A stretch of 64,000 bases of DNA from Duganella callida (GTDB lineage Bacteria > Pseudomonadota > Gammaproteobacteria > Burkholderiales > Burkholderiaceae_D). Within the stretch, counting starts at the first letter, position 1; each line of letters begins with the position of its first letter. Location of the stretch: positions 1 through 64,000 of the forward strand of contig NZ_SPVG01000248.1 in the NCBI RefSeq assembly GCF_004614165.1. The letters are read 5' to 3'. The position numbers were made by a program, and so were the translations under genes. Below, piece after piece: positions 55,746 through 64,000 of this stretch. The notes under the pieces were generated by a model. That model had not been told where the DNA came from and ran no database searches. It saw only the letters and a program-made list of their open reading frames with translations.

Positions 55746-57068
55746 GTGAATAAACTGGTTAAATTCTGTGCCGCGGCGCTGATGGTCAGCGCCTGCGGCA
55801 TGGTTGAGGCGGCACCGGCGGCCAATAACGATTTCGTGACTGTGAAGGACAGCCACTTCGTGCGCAAGGGCCGGGCGTATTACATCGCCGGTGCGAATTT
55901 CTGGTACGGCGGCTATCTGGGTGCGGCCAATAGTGTCGGCGACCGCGCGCGTCTGATGAAGGAGCTCGATAACATGCGCGCGCTGGGCATCAACAACCTG
56001 CGTGTGCTGGCGGTGTCCGAAAAAACCGAGATGAAAAGCGCGGTGCGCCCGGCCACCACGTCCGCACCCGGCCAGTATGACGAGGAACTGCTCGCGGGGC
56101 TGGACTTCCTGATGGCGGAAGTGGCCAAGCGCGACATGACGGTGGTGATCTACCTGAACAATTTCTGGCAGTGGTCGGGCGGGATGACGCAGTACCTGAA
56201 CTGGTTCGAAGGCACGCCGGCACTGGACCCGAACGTGACCAAGGATTACGACACCTACATGCAGAAGACGGCTGGCTTCTACCGCAATGCCGCGGCGCAG
56301 ACCGAATACCGCAATGTGATCGCGAAAATCGTCAAGCGCGTGAACACCGTCACCGGCAAGCCGTACAGCGACGATGCGCACATCCTGTCCTGGCAGTTGG
56401 CGAACGAGCCGCGCCCCGGCAACGGCAAAGCGACGCCGGAGGAAAAGGCTGTGTACGTCAAGTGGATCGACGAGGTGGCCGGCTATATCCACAGCCTGGA
56501 CAAAAATCACCTGGTCAGCAGCGGCAGCGAAGGGCTGGCCGGCTCGGCGCATGACGCGCAGCTGTATCTCGATGCGCACCGTACCAAAAACATCGATTAC
56601 CTGACCTATCACCTGTGGCCGAAGAACTGGGGCTGGTTCGATTCGAACAATCCGTCCGGCAGCTGGGACAACGCCATCGGCAAGAGCCGCGATTATCTGA
56701 ACTCGCACATCGAACTGGCCAAAAAGCTGGGCAAGCCCATCGTGCTGGAGGAATTTGGCCTGGACCGCGACGGCCCTTCGTTCAGCATCAAGGCCAGCAC
56801 CAGATTGCGTGACCGCTTCTATCGCGAGGTATTCGACATCATCGCCACCCGCGCAGGCAAGGGCGATCCGATCGCCGGCTTCAATTTCTGGGCCTGGGGC
56901 GGCATGGGACGCGCGGCCAATGCGGACTTCTGGTGGAAGCCGGGGAACGATTTTGTAGGCGATCCGCCGCAGGAAGAGCAGGGCCTGTACTCGGTGTTCG
57001 ATTCCGATGTCAGCTCGCTGCTGCTGATCAAGGAGTATGCGGACCGCCTGCACGCGATCAAGCGCTAA
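55746..57068 (+). CDS. GH5 endo-beta-1,4-mannanase-like glycoside hydrolase
   Basis: 440 residues. The acid/base Glu221 is in WQLANEPRP and the nucleophile Glu336 in IVLEEFGLD, the GH5 pair; the ANEPR context and length suit the GH5_7 mannanase subfamily. The N-terminus can be read as a lipoprotein signal (VSAC, Cys17) or as a normal signal ending VEAAPA. It would cut beta-mannan chains outside the cytoplasm. The start codon is GTG with AAGGAG 6 bases upstream. The GH2 gene follows after 9 bases. Confidence 0.85.
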   Translation: MNKLVKFCAAALMVSACGMVEAAPAANNDFVTVKDSHFVRKGRAYYIAGANFWYGGYLGAANSVGDRARLMKELDNMRALGINNLRVLAVSEKTEMKSAVRPATTSAPGQYDEELLAGLDFLMAEVAKRDMTVVIYLNNFWQWSGGMTQYLNWFEGTPALDPNVTKDYDTYMQKTAGFYRNAAAQTEYRNVIAKIVKRVNTVTGKPYSDDAHILSWQLANEPRPGNGKATPEEKAVYVKWIDEVAGYIHSLDKNHLVSSGSEGLAGSAHDAQLYLDAHRTKNIDYLTYHLWPKNWGWFDSNNPSGSWDNAIGKSRDYLNSHIELAKKLGKPIVLEEFGLDRDGPSFSIKASTRLRDRFYREVFDIIATRAGKGDPIAGFNFWAWGGMGRAANADFWWKPGNDFVGDPPQEEQGLYSVFDSDVSSLLLIKEYADRLHAIKR

Positions 57069-57077
57069 GGGGGACAT

Positions 57078-60000
57078 ATGGATCGCAAACTGATGGTGGC
57101 GGCCGTGCTGGCCGCCCTGTGCTCGGGCGCGTGGGCGCAGTGGGGACCGTACAACGCCGAATTCCCGGCGGCCAGTGACGGCTTGCTCAAAAAGCCCAGC
57201 CAGGGGGAGATCTTCGCCGCCGCCGTACGCGGCGAGGCGGTACAGCCGTTCGGCATGAGCGGCTGGTTCAAACCGTCCGAGCCGGCGGCCGGCCGCACGC
57301 TGATGGCCGGCGTCAACGGCGGCGCGGCGGGAACGGGCTGGTTCATCTGCAGTGTCGACGGCAAGTTCGCATTTTGCGGATACGGCGTGGAAGTGGTCTC
57401 GGCGCAAACGCTGACCCCCAACGCATGGACCCACCTGGCCGCCAGCTACGACGGCAGACAGCTGACCCTTTACGCCAACGGCGACCCCGTCGCGCAGCGC
57501 GAAGTTGCGCTGCCGGCCGCTGAGGACCGCTCGCGCCCTGTTGACGCGGTGGCGCGGACAGGGGCGTTTGCGCAAATCTCGCTGGCGCCGCGAAGCAAGG
57601 CGCTGACCGGATATGCCGGCCGCATCGCCGGCTTCACTGTCACCGGCGCGGCGCTGGGGGGCGAAGAGTTGCGCGCGGCGGCATCCACGCAGCCGCACGA
57701 CGCGTTGATCAACTTCGAAACTGGCAGCCCGTCGTGGCCCATTCAGGTGCGTCAGATGTATGGCCAGGTGGCGCCGCAGGATCCCTGGACTTTGCCGAAA
57801 TCCGGCTCGCCGCTGCAACCGCCGAAAGCCGTGGCAGCCTACGACGGCCCGCCACTGGCGCAGAACGCGCCCAATCTCTGGACGCTCAAATCCTGGCTGC
57901 TGCAGGCGGCGCCGGAGGTGCGCGCGACGCCGGCACAAATCTCATCCAGCGCTTTCAATGCGGACGGCTGGTACACGGCCACCACGCCGGGCACCGTGCT
58001 GACCACGCTGGTCGACCGCGGTGTCTATCCCGATCCGGATTATGGTCTCAATAATCTCGCCATTCCCGAGTCGCTGAACAAGCAGGATTACTGGTACCGC
58101 ACCGCGTTTGATCTGCCGGTGGGATTCAAGGCCGGGCAGCACCTGTTTGTCACCTTCAAAGGCGTCAACTACGAGGCGGAAGTCTGGATCAATGGCCGCA
58201 AACTGGGGGGAATGAAGGGCGCCTTCGTGCGTGGCACCTTCGACATCAGTCCATATGTGAAGGCCAGAGCGCGCAACGTCATCGCCGTCAGGGTCTCGCC
58301 ACCGCCGCATCCCGGCATCCCGCAGGAGGAATCGCTGACCGCCGGCGTTGGCGAAAACGGCGGTACGCTGGCGCAGGATGGTCCTACCTTCATCGCGTCC
58401 GAGGGCTGGGACTGGATTCCTTCGGTCCGCGACCGCAACACCGGCTTGTGGCAGGACGTGATGCTGCATGCCACCCGTGACCTGAAACTTGGGGATGCGC
58501 AGATCGTCACCGCGCTGCCCAAGGCCGACAACAGCGAGGCGGACGTCAGTATCGAGGTGCCGGTGACCAACCTCTCCAGGGCCCCGTTGCGCACCACGCT
58601 GCGCGCCACCATCAGTCGTCGCGACGGCAGCATGAAGCCGATCCAGATAACGAAAGAGTTTACCCTGGCGCCGGGCGAACGCAGCCTGCGCTTCGATACG
58701 CTCAAACTGAAGAACCCCAAACTGTGGTGGCCGAATGGTTACGGCGCCCCCGATCTGCATGAGCTGAAGCTGGAAGTGGTGCAGGGCGGCCAGGTATCCG
58801 ACCTGTCGACCACCCGCTTCGGCGTGCGCGCGGTCACTTACGAACTGTCGCTGGTCGATCAGGGTGGTCACTTGCGCCGCGTGGAAGCCGACTTTGTCAA
58901 GGGCCGCGAACTGGGTGTGCGCATCACAGATGGCCGCCATCAGGCCATCCATAAGCTCCCGGACAACAACTGGGCCACGGGCCTGCGCCCCGAAGCGGAA
59001 AATACGGCCGCCATCAAGCCGCTGCCTGAGACCTCGCTGGCGCCGTTCCTGGTGATCAAAGTGAACGGCGTACGTATCGCCGCGCGCGGCGGCAACTGGG
59101 GCACCGAGGACTGGCGCAAACGCGTCGAACGCGAGCGGCTGGAGCCTTACTTCCGCCTGCACCGCGATGCCAACGTCAACATCATCCGCAACTGGGTTGG
59201 ACAGAATACGGAAGACGCCTTCTACGATCTGGCCGACGAATACGGGCTGATGGTGCTGAACGATTTCTGGGCCTCCACCCAGGACTACAACCTGGAACCG
59301 CAGGACGTCAACCTGTTCATGGAGAACGCCAGCGATGTGGTAAAGCGCTACCGCAACCACCCATCGGTGGTGCTGTGGTTCGGCCGTAACGAGGGCGTGC
59401 CGCAGCCGGTGCTGAACGAGCAGCTGGAGTCCATGATCTACAAACTGGATGGCACTCGTTGGTACACCGGCAGCTCCAACCGCATCAATCTGCAGAACAG
59501 CGGTCCTTATAACTACCAGCCGGCTGCCAGTTATTTCACCGATCATGCCAAAGGCTTTTCGGTCGAAGTGGGCACGCAATCGTTCCCGACGCTGGAATCC
59601 ATCCAGGCCACCGTGCCGTCCACCGATCTGTGGCCGCTGGGCGATACCGTTGCTTATCACGACTGGCACCCGGACGGCAATGGTGGCGTCAAGTCCTTCA
59701 ACAAGGCCATGGAGACCGAATACGGCGCGCCATCTTCGCTGGCGGACTTCGAGCGCAAGGCGCAGCTGATGAACTACGAGAGCCACCGCGCCATCTTCGA
59801 AGGCATGAATGCCGGCCTGTGGACGCAGAACAGCGGCCGCATGCTGTGGATGACGCAGCCGGCCTGGCCGAGCACCATGTGGCAGATCCTCAGCCACGAT
59901 TACGACACGCATGCCGCCTTCTACGGCGTGAAGAGTGCGGCGGAACCGGTACACGTGCAACTGAACCTGCCGGATCATCGCCTGCAGGTGGTGAACAATC

Positions 60001-61235
60001 CGCAGACGGCGTTGAAATGCGCCAACCTCACCTGGGTGGCGTGGGACGTGAGCGGCAAATTGGTCGGCAACGCCATCATTCCCGTCACGGCGCCCGCCGG
60101 CGGGCTGTCCGCACCGGCCGACATCGGACTGGATGCGCTGCTGGCCAAATACAGGCAGCTGATCTTGCGCGTCAGCGTGCGTGATGTGAACAACCAGCTG
60201 ATCACGCAGAACGTCTACTGGCCGAGCGCCACGCCGCAGGATCATCAGGCGCTGAACCAGCTGCCGCAGGTGCCGCTCAGCGTCGCCGCGCGCTGGGGCA
60301 AGGCGGAGATTGCGGGCGAACGCCAGCTCGACGTCACCTTGCTGAACCGCGACGCCGCCCCGGCGTTGCTCGGCAAACTGACGCTGTTAAAGTCGGACGG
60401 TACGCGCATCCTGCCGGTCTACTACTCCGACAATTATCTGTCGCTGCCGCCCGGTGAAAACCGTTTGGTAAAGATCAGTTTCAAGGCAGAGGGCGATGTG
60501 AAGCTGGATCTGCGCGGCTGGAATGTGGCGCCACAGTCGCTGGCCGTCGACAGCCGCTCCGGTCTCGCGGGGGATGGCGGTGTTTGCAGCACCACCCCGT
60601 CCCCGCGCCAGATCGATTATCAGTGGATGTCGCGCGAACGCTGGCGGCAGATGTACGCGGAAGACGTGGCGGTTGCCGACCAGGGGAATGTCGACCTGCT
60701 GTTTGTCGGCGACTCGATTACGGAGGGCTGGAACCAGGATGTCTGGAACAAGTCCTTCGGCGGCTGGCGCGCGGCCAACTTCGGCATCGGCGGCGATCAT
60801 ACCGGTAACGTGTTGTGGCGGCTGCAGAACGGGCATGCGGAGAAGCTGCATCCCAAGGCGGTCGTGCTGACCATTGGCGTCAACAACTTCTCCTTCTGCA
60901 GCGCGTCGCCGGAGCAGGCTTTCGAGGGCATCAAGCTGGTGGTGGTGCAGTTGCGCAAGCTGTATCCTGAGGCGCGCATCCTGCTGAACGCGGTGCTGCC
61001 GCACGGGCAGACGCCGCAAAGCCCGGAGCGCATGCGGGTGGCGGAACTGAACCGCATGGTCGCCACGCTGAACGACGGCCAGCATGTGTTCTACCATGAC
61101 TATGGCCAGCGCTTCCTGCGGGCGAACGGCGAGATGTCACCGCAGGTGATGGGTGACTTCCTGCATCCGACCGTGCAAGGCTATCAGATATGGGCGGACG
61201 CCATGCTGCCGGATATACGCCAATTGATGAAGTAG
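57078..61235 (+). CDS. Multidomain GH2 glycosidase (beta-mannosidase-like) fused to an SGNH esterase
   Basis: 1385 residues with a signal peptide (about 1-20). Residues about 40-210 look like a LamG/concanavalin-type lectin domain (WTHLAASYDGRQLTLYANG). GH2 sugar-binding, Ig-like and TIM-barrel domains follow (about 290-900), with acid/base Glu772 (WFGRNEG) and likely nucleophile Glu830 (SVEVGTQSFP). After a GH2 C-terminal beta region (about 950-1165) comes an SGNH hydrolase: GDSITEGW with Ser1213, GGDHTGNVLWR (Gly block), GVNNFSF (Asn block) and Asp1360/His1363 (DFLHP). Exo-mannosidase plus deacetylase action is inferred. Confidence 0.82.
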   Translation: MDRKLMVAAVLAALCSGAWAQWGPYNAEFPAASDGLLKKPSQGEIFAAAVRGEAVQPFGMSGWFKPSEPAAGRTLMAGVNGGAAGTGWFICSVDGKFAFCGYGVEVVSAQTLTPNAWTHLAASYDGRQLTLYANGDPVAQREVALPAAEDRSRPVDAVARTGAFAQISLAPRSKALTGYAGRIAGFTVTGAALGGEELRAAASTQPHDALINFETGSPSWPIQVRQMYGQVAPQDPWTLPKSGSPLQPPKAVAAYDGPPLAQNAPNLWTLKSWLLQAAPEVRATPAQISSSAFNADGWYTATTPGTVLTTLVDRGVYPDPDYGLNNLAIPESLNKQDYWYRTAFDLPVGFKAGQHLFVTFKGVNYEAEVWINGRKLGGMKGAFVRGTFDISPYVKARARNVIAVRVSPPPHPGIPQEESLTAGVGENGGTLAQDGPTFIASEGWDWIPSVRDRNTGLWQDVMLHATRDLKLGDAQIVTALPKADNSEADVSIEVPVTNLSRAPLRTTLRATISRRDGSMKPIQITKEFTLAPGERSLRFDTLKLKNPKLWWPNGYGAPDLHELKLEVVQGGQVSDLSTTRFGVRAVTYELSLVDQGGHLRRVEADFVKGRELGVRITDGRHQAIHKLPDNNWATGLRPEAENTAAIKPLPETSLAPFLVIKVNGVRIAARGGNWGTEDWRKRVERERLEPYFRLHRDANVNIIRNWVGQNTEDAFYDLADEYGLMVLNDFWASTQDYNLEPQDVNLFMENASDVVKRYRNHPSVVLWFGRNEGVPQPVLNEQLESMIYKLDGTRWYTGSSNRINLQNSGPYNYQPAASYFTDHAKGFSVEVGTQSFPTLESIQATVPSTDLWPLGDTVAYHDWHPDGNGGVKSFNKAMETEYGAPSSLADFERKAQLMNYESHRAIFEGMNAGLWTQNSGRMLWMTQPAWPSTMWQILSHDYDTHAAFYGVKSAAEPVHVQLNLPDHRLQVVNNPQTALKCANLTWVAWDVSGKLVGNAIIPVTAPAGGLSAPADIGLDALLAKYRQLILRVSVRDVNNQLITQNVYWPSATPQDHQALNQLPQVPLSVAARWGKAEIAGERQLDVTLLNRDAAPALLGKLTLLKSDGTRILPVYYSDNYLSLPPGENRLVKISFKAEGDVKLDLRGWNVAPQSLAVDSRSGLAGDGGVCSTTPSPRQIDYQWMSRERWRQMYAEDVAVADQGNVDLLFVGDSITEGWNQDVWNKSFGGWRAANFGIGGDHTGNVLWRLQNGHAEKLHPKAVVLTIGVNNFSFCSASPEQAFEGIKLVVVQLRKLYPEARILLNAVLPHGQTPQSPERMRVAELNRMVATLNDGQHVFYHDYGQRFLRANGEMSPQVMGDFLHPTVQGYQIWADAMLPDIRQLMK

Positions 61236-61238
61236 AAG

Positions 61239-61715
61239 ATGGGCGCAACAAGGGCGGCCGGCACCGGCCGCAATCTGGTGCGCAGCCGCGGCATGAGCTT
61301 TTATCCGAATTTTGAGGGGACGCGCCTGAGCGCCGATGTGCAGGCCAGCGGTTCGAGAAGTTATCTGGGCGTGATCGTGGATGGTGTCGCACGCCAGGTT
61401 CGCCTGGCGGAACGGCGCCAGACCTTGAAGCTGGCGGAAAACCTGCCCGCCGGGCCGCATACGCTGGAAATCGTCAACCGCACCGAAACCTGGCTGTGCA
61501 CCGCGACGTTGCTGGATTTTGTCACCGCAGAAAAGCAGGCCGCGCTACGCCGCTATATCGAGGAAACGGTGCGCATCATCGGAGACCGGCGCGTGCATGC
61601 GGTTGCGTCGACAGGCTATCCGGGCGACGCCATCGATGCGCATCCGACCAAAGAGCGGCACATCAGCATGACCAACGATCTGCTGCCGCAGGTCCGCGCC
61701 GTCATGCACTGGTGA
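61239..61715 (+). pseudogene. Truncated CE2-like acetyl esterase remnant
   Basis: An open frame of 158 codons. The first half (FEGTRLSADV, YLGVIVDGVARQVRLA, LPAGPHTLEIVNRTETW) matches the N-terminal jelly-roll of CE2 carbohydrate esterases. The end (GYPGDAIDAHPTKERHISM, then LLPQVRAVMHW) looks like the C-terminal D-x2-H block of an SGNH domain. The central part with the GDS nucleophile is missing and there is no signal peptide or ribosome binding site at the start. It follows the GH2 gene by 3 bases and overlaps the end of lrgB by 14. Probably an internal-deletion relic. Confidence 0.6.
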
Positions 61716-62385
61716 GCACGTGACCCAGCCAGGGCGCCAGCAGCACCATCAGCACGCCGCTGAAGATCATGGTGAGGCTCGCGACCGCGCCTTCCTGCGG
61801 ACCGATGGTGCGCGCCTTGCTCAAGCCGAAGCCGTGCGCCGCCGCGCCGAACGGCGCACCGCGCGCAATCCGCATCCTTAAAGGCAGCAGCGCGAGCAGC
61901 GCCTGACCAAGCAGGATGCCGAACAGGCCGGTGATCACCACGAACACGCCGGTCAATTGCGCCGAGCCGCCCAGATGGCGTGTGGCTTCGAGCGCAAACG
62001 GCGTGGACACCGACCGCGCCAGCAGGCTTTGCGCCATGCTGCCGTGCAGGCCGAGAAGACGGTCCAGCAGCAGCGTACTGCCGACCGACGCCACAATCCC
62101 GGCGACGCTGCCCAGGCCCAGCGCCAGCCAATGCTCCCTGATCAGTTCACGGTACTGGTAAATCGGCAGCGCAAACGCCACTGTCGCCGGACCAAGCAGC
62201 CATGGCAGCCAGCGCGTGTCGCCGAAATAGACCGGGAACGGTGTCGATGACAGCTGCACCACCGCGATCAGCACCGCCGAGGTAAAGACGGCTGGCGTCA
62301 GCCAGATGCGCGGATAACGTTTGTGTACCGCCACGTTCGCATAAAACAGCGCCACCGTCAGCAGCAGGAACAGGAAGGGCTTCAT
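61702..62385 (-). CDS. lrgB: LrgB/CidB-family inner membrane protein
   Basis: 227 residues starting MKPFLFLLLTVALFYANV, with multiple hydrophobic helices. LLGPATVAFALPIYQYRELI and a conserved block SVSTPFALEATRHLGG are characteristic of LrgB, as is GFGLSKARTIGPQEGAVASL. With LrgA it forms a holin-like or organic-acid export system. The ATG overlaps the lrgA stop (ATGA). Divergent LysR regulator at 62864. Confidence 0.9.
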   Translation of the reverse strand: MKPFLFLLLTVALFYANVAVHKRYPRIWLTPAVFTSAVLIAVVQLSSTPFPVYFGDTRWLPWLLGPATVAFALPIYQYRELIREHWLALGLGSVAGIVASVGSTLLLDRLLGLHGSMAQSLLARSVSTPFALEATRHLGGSAQLTGVFVVITGLFGILLGQALLALLPLRMRIARGAPFGAAAHGFGLSKARTIGPQEGAVASLTMIFSGVLMVLLAPWLGHVLTSA

Positions 62386-62786
62386 GCCGTCGCTCCGCGT
62401 TGTGCACGCAGACGGCGCAAGCGGCGACCGCGTTCGAAGCGGCACACCCATTCCACGGTAAATGCGGTGGCCAGCATTACGCAGGTGAAGCCGATGCCGA
62501 TGGCAAGAAACAGCTGCACGCCCTGCGCTTCCAGCAGGCCGGTGAACTGCACCACCGACACCACCAGCGGCACAAAGAACAGCAGCATGTTGGACAGCAG
62601 CCAGTCTGCGCCATGCGAAATGGCGGTGGGACGCACCACGCCGCCCAGCAGCAGAGCGATCATCACCATCAGCCCGACCACGCCACCGGAAAACGGCAGG
62701 CCAAGCCAGGCCGCGGCGCGGTCGGCTGCATACCAGGCCACGGTCAGCGCCAATACCTGCATCACAGTGTAGACAAGTCGTTTCAT
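62382..62786 (-). CDS. lrgA: LrgA/CidA-family holin-like membrane protein
   Basis: 134 residues with four predicted membrane helices and a basic tail (FERGRRLRRLRAQRG). LGLPFSGGVVGLMVMIALLLGG and LLSNMLLFFVPLVVSVVQ are typical of CidA/LrgA. These proteins affect murein hydrolase activity and overflow-metabolite transport. It is the first gene of the lrgAB pair, and is divergent from a LysR regulator with a 77-base gap. Confidence 0.9.
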   Translation of the reverse strand: MKRLVYTVMQVLALTVAWYAADRAAAWLGLPFSGGVVGLMVMIALLLGGVVRPTAISHGADWLLSNMLLFFVPLVVSVVQFTGLLEAQGVQLFLAIGIGFTCVMLATAFTVEWVCRFERGRRLRRLRAQRGATA

Positions 62787-62863
62787 GTTGCCATTCTAGG
62801 CAAGGCGGCATGAAAGATAAAATGAATTAAAATTATGAAAATCATTCGATATTGGAATACATC

Positions 62864-63751
62864 ATGGATATCCGTGCGCTGCGCTATTTCGTCGCCGTGG
62901 TCGAGCAGCAGAGCTTCAGTCGCGCCGCCGAGCGCCTGCACGTGACGCAGCCCACCGTCAGCAAGATGATTCAACAGCTGGAGCAGTCGCTCGATCTGAC
63001 GCTGCTGGAACGCGTCGGCAAGCGCTTCACGCTGACCGATGCTGGCAACGTCGTGCTGCTGCGCGGCCGGGCGCTGCTGGCCATGCGCGAAGAAATGGGC
63101 GTGGAGCTGGAAGACCTGCAGCAGCTGCGGCGTGGTGACCTGCGGCTGGGCGTCACCCAGCAGTCGCACGCGCCGCTGGCGCCGTTGCTGGCGGCCTATC
63201 ACAAGCGGCATCCGCAGATCGAACTGAAACTGTTCGAGGGCGGCGCGCAGAGCATCGCCGACGATTTGCGCAGCGGCGTGCTCGAAATGGGCACCCTGCT
63301 GGACCATGCGTCCACCGCCGCCATCTGGCAGGAATTCGACTCATTCCCCCTGCTGTCCTCGCCCATGTGCCTGTTGGCACCCGGGGATTCGCAATGGAAC
63401 GGCAAGCGTACCGTTGCGTTGAAGGCGCTGGCCGAATGTCCGTTCATCTTTTACGGCGAAGGTTTTGCGCTGAACGACATCATTGCGCAGGCCTGCCTGC
63501 GCGCCGGCTTCACGCCACGCATCACGGGCCGCAGTGGGCAATGGGATTTCGTGGCGTCGCTGGTGCGGCTGGGCGTGGGCATCACGCTGCTGCCCAAGGT
63601 GTTTTGCGATACGCTGGAGAAGGGCCAGTTCACGGTGGTGAGACTGGAGGAACCGGCCCTGGACTGGAAGCTGATGCTGGCCTGGCGGCGCGGCGGACAT
63701 CTTTCGTTCGCCGCGCGCGCCTGGCTGGAGCTGGTGCGGAGTAAGGCCTAG
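62864..63751 (+). CDS. LysR-family transcriptional regulator, probable regulator of lrgAB
   Basis: 295 residues starting MDIRALRYFVAVVEQQSFS. The helix-turn-helix lies in SRAAERLHVTQPTVSKMIQQLE, and a PBP2-type effector domain follows (about 90-290). The divergent position to lrgAB matches CidR-type regulators. The ATG at 62864 is preferred over a TTG 12 bases upstream. The stop codon overlaps the convergent TonB receptor stop. Confidence 0.88.
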   Translation: MDIRALRYFVAVVEQQSFSRAAERLHVTQPTVSKMIQQLEQSLDLTLLERVGKRFTLTDAGNVVLLRGRALLAMREEMGVELEDLQQLRRGDLRLGVTQQSHAPLAPLLAAYHKRHPQIELKLFEGGAQSIADDLRSGVLEMGTLLDHASTAAIWQEFDSFPLLSSPMCLLAPGDSQWNGKRTVALKALAECPFIFYGEGFALNDIIAQACLRAGFTPRITGRSGQWDFVASLVRLGVGITLLPKVFCDTLEKGQFTVVRLEEPALDWKLMLAWRRGGHLSFAARAWLELVRSKA

Positions 63752-64000
63752 AAGTTGGCGCCGATGCGGAAGCCGTACATGCGCGGCTCGATGTAGTTGG
63801 CCTTCATGAAGCCGCCGAAGACCGAGTCGGTATTGGTCTTGGCATGGCTGTCGCTCAGGTTACGCACGTACAGCTCCGCGTGCCATTTGTCGTCCGGCGA
63901 CTCCAGCTTGACCGACGCTTCCCCGGTCGCATACGCCTTCTGATAGCGGCCGATGTGGGCGAAGTCCGTGTTCAGCAGATCGAAGTACGCCTTGTCGCGC
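63748..64000 (-). CDS. TonB-dependent receptor, C-terminal fragment at the window edge
   Basis: The last 83 codons of a gene that continues past base 64000. The translation includes WHAELYVRNLSDSHAKTN and ends RMYGFRIGANF, with strand pattern and terminal Phe of a TonB-dependent receptor barrel. The VRNLSD segment matches the usual NLFD/NLSD turn near the end of these receptors. Ligand unknown. It meets the LysR gene tail to tail, with stops overlapping by 3 bases. Confidence 0.8.
   Translation of the reverse strand, partial: RDKAYFDLLNTDFAHIGRYQKAYATGEASVKLESPDDKWHAELYVRNLSDSHAKTNTDSVFGGFMKANYIEPRMYGFRIGANF

Noticed and set aside
55515..57938. Minus-strand open frame of 807 codons over the mannanase and the start of the GH2 gene
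   Set aside because: Antisense shadow; crosses the predicted control region and a repeat, and its translation resembles no protein family.
61239..61715. A functional stand-alone esterase gene
   Set aside because: Lacks the GDS nucleophile block, signal peptide and ribosome binding site; treated as a relic.

Overview
The window looks like chromosomal DNA of a GC-rich betaproteobacterium, most likely of the Oxalobacteraceae (Duganella / Massilia / Janthinobacterium group). This is inferred from the protein sequences, from the iscR-iscS-iscU-iscA-hscB-hscA-fdx-iscX order, from the ilv-pssA-leuA arrangement and from long GGGGTCAG-ended palindromes; no rRNA is present to confirm it. I see no insertion sequence, phage or CRISPR array.

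Layout. 1-2.1 kb: edge of a probable efflux adaptor gene, a secreted S41 peptidase and a uracil-DNA-glycosylase-like protein lacking the catalytic Asp. 2.1-10.4 kb: complete ISC iron-sulfur assembly operon behind an IscR box, running with tight overlaps into a methyltransferase, threonine aldolase and pseudouridine synthase. 10.4-14.8 kb (minus strand): prolyl oligopeptidase, then an ECF sigma factor with DUF3619, DUF3106 and RDD proteins. 15-27 kb: branched-chain amino acid genes (ilvB, ilvH, ilvC ... pssA, leuA, a sugar kinase), split by an accessory block holding an Rpn-type nuclease, a catalase / sigma / anti-sigma operon with a decayed catalase copy, and two tandem SIMPL proteins. 27-39 kb: outer-membrane protein, BamE-like lipoprotein, rpsO-pnp, Ada, two DUF29 paralogues around a metallo-beta-lactamase-fold protein, a cytochrome c / sugar dehydrogenase fusion, a chemotaxis receptor and a hydrolase.

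39.1-48.5 kb is a self-contained selenocysteine unit on the minus strand: fdoG (in-frame TGA = Sec197 followed by a SECIS-like hairpin), fdoH, fdoI, fdhE, selA, selB and then tRNA-Sec (selC) only 8 bases after selB. The selenoprotein, its maturation factor and the decoding machinery except SelD therefore lie together. A terminator-like hairpin that also contains the fdhE Shine-Dalgarno separates the structural genes from fdhE-selAB-selC.

48.6-52.2 kb: a TonB-dependent receptor with a secreted histidine phosphatase. 52.3-61.7 kb: what looks like a beta-mannan utilisation locus. A LacI regulator, an AGE-family (mannose-isomerase-like) epimerase and a PfkB kinase are divergent from a GH5 mannanase and a 1385-residue GH2 enzyme fused to a C-terminal SGNH esterase; a truncated CE2-like esterase follows. 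Two identical GTTTAG-N9-CTAAAC sites sit in the divergent control region on either side of a repeat element. The window ends with lrgAB, a divergent LysR regulator and the C-terminus of a second TonB-dependent receptor.

Three long inverted repeats (5.29, 27.27 and 55.55 kb) belong to one class of GGGGTC...GACCCC palindromes.
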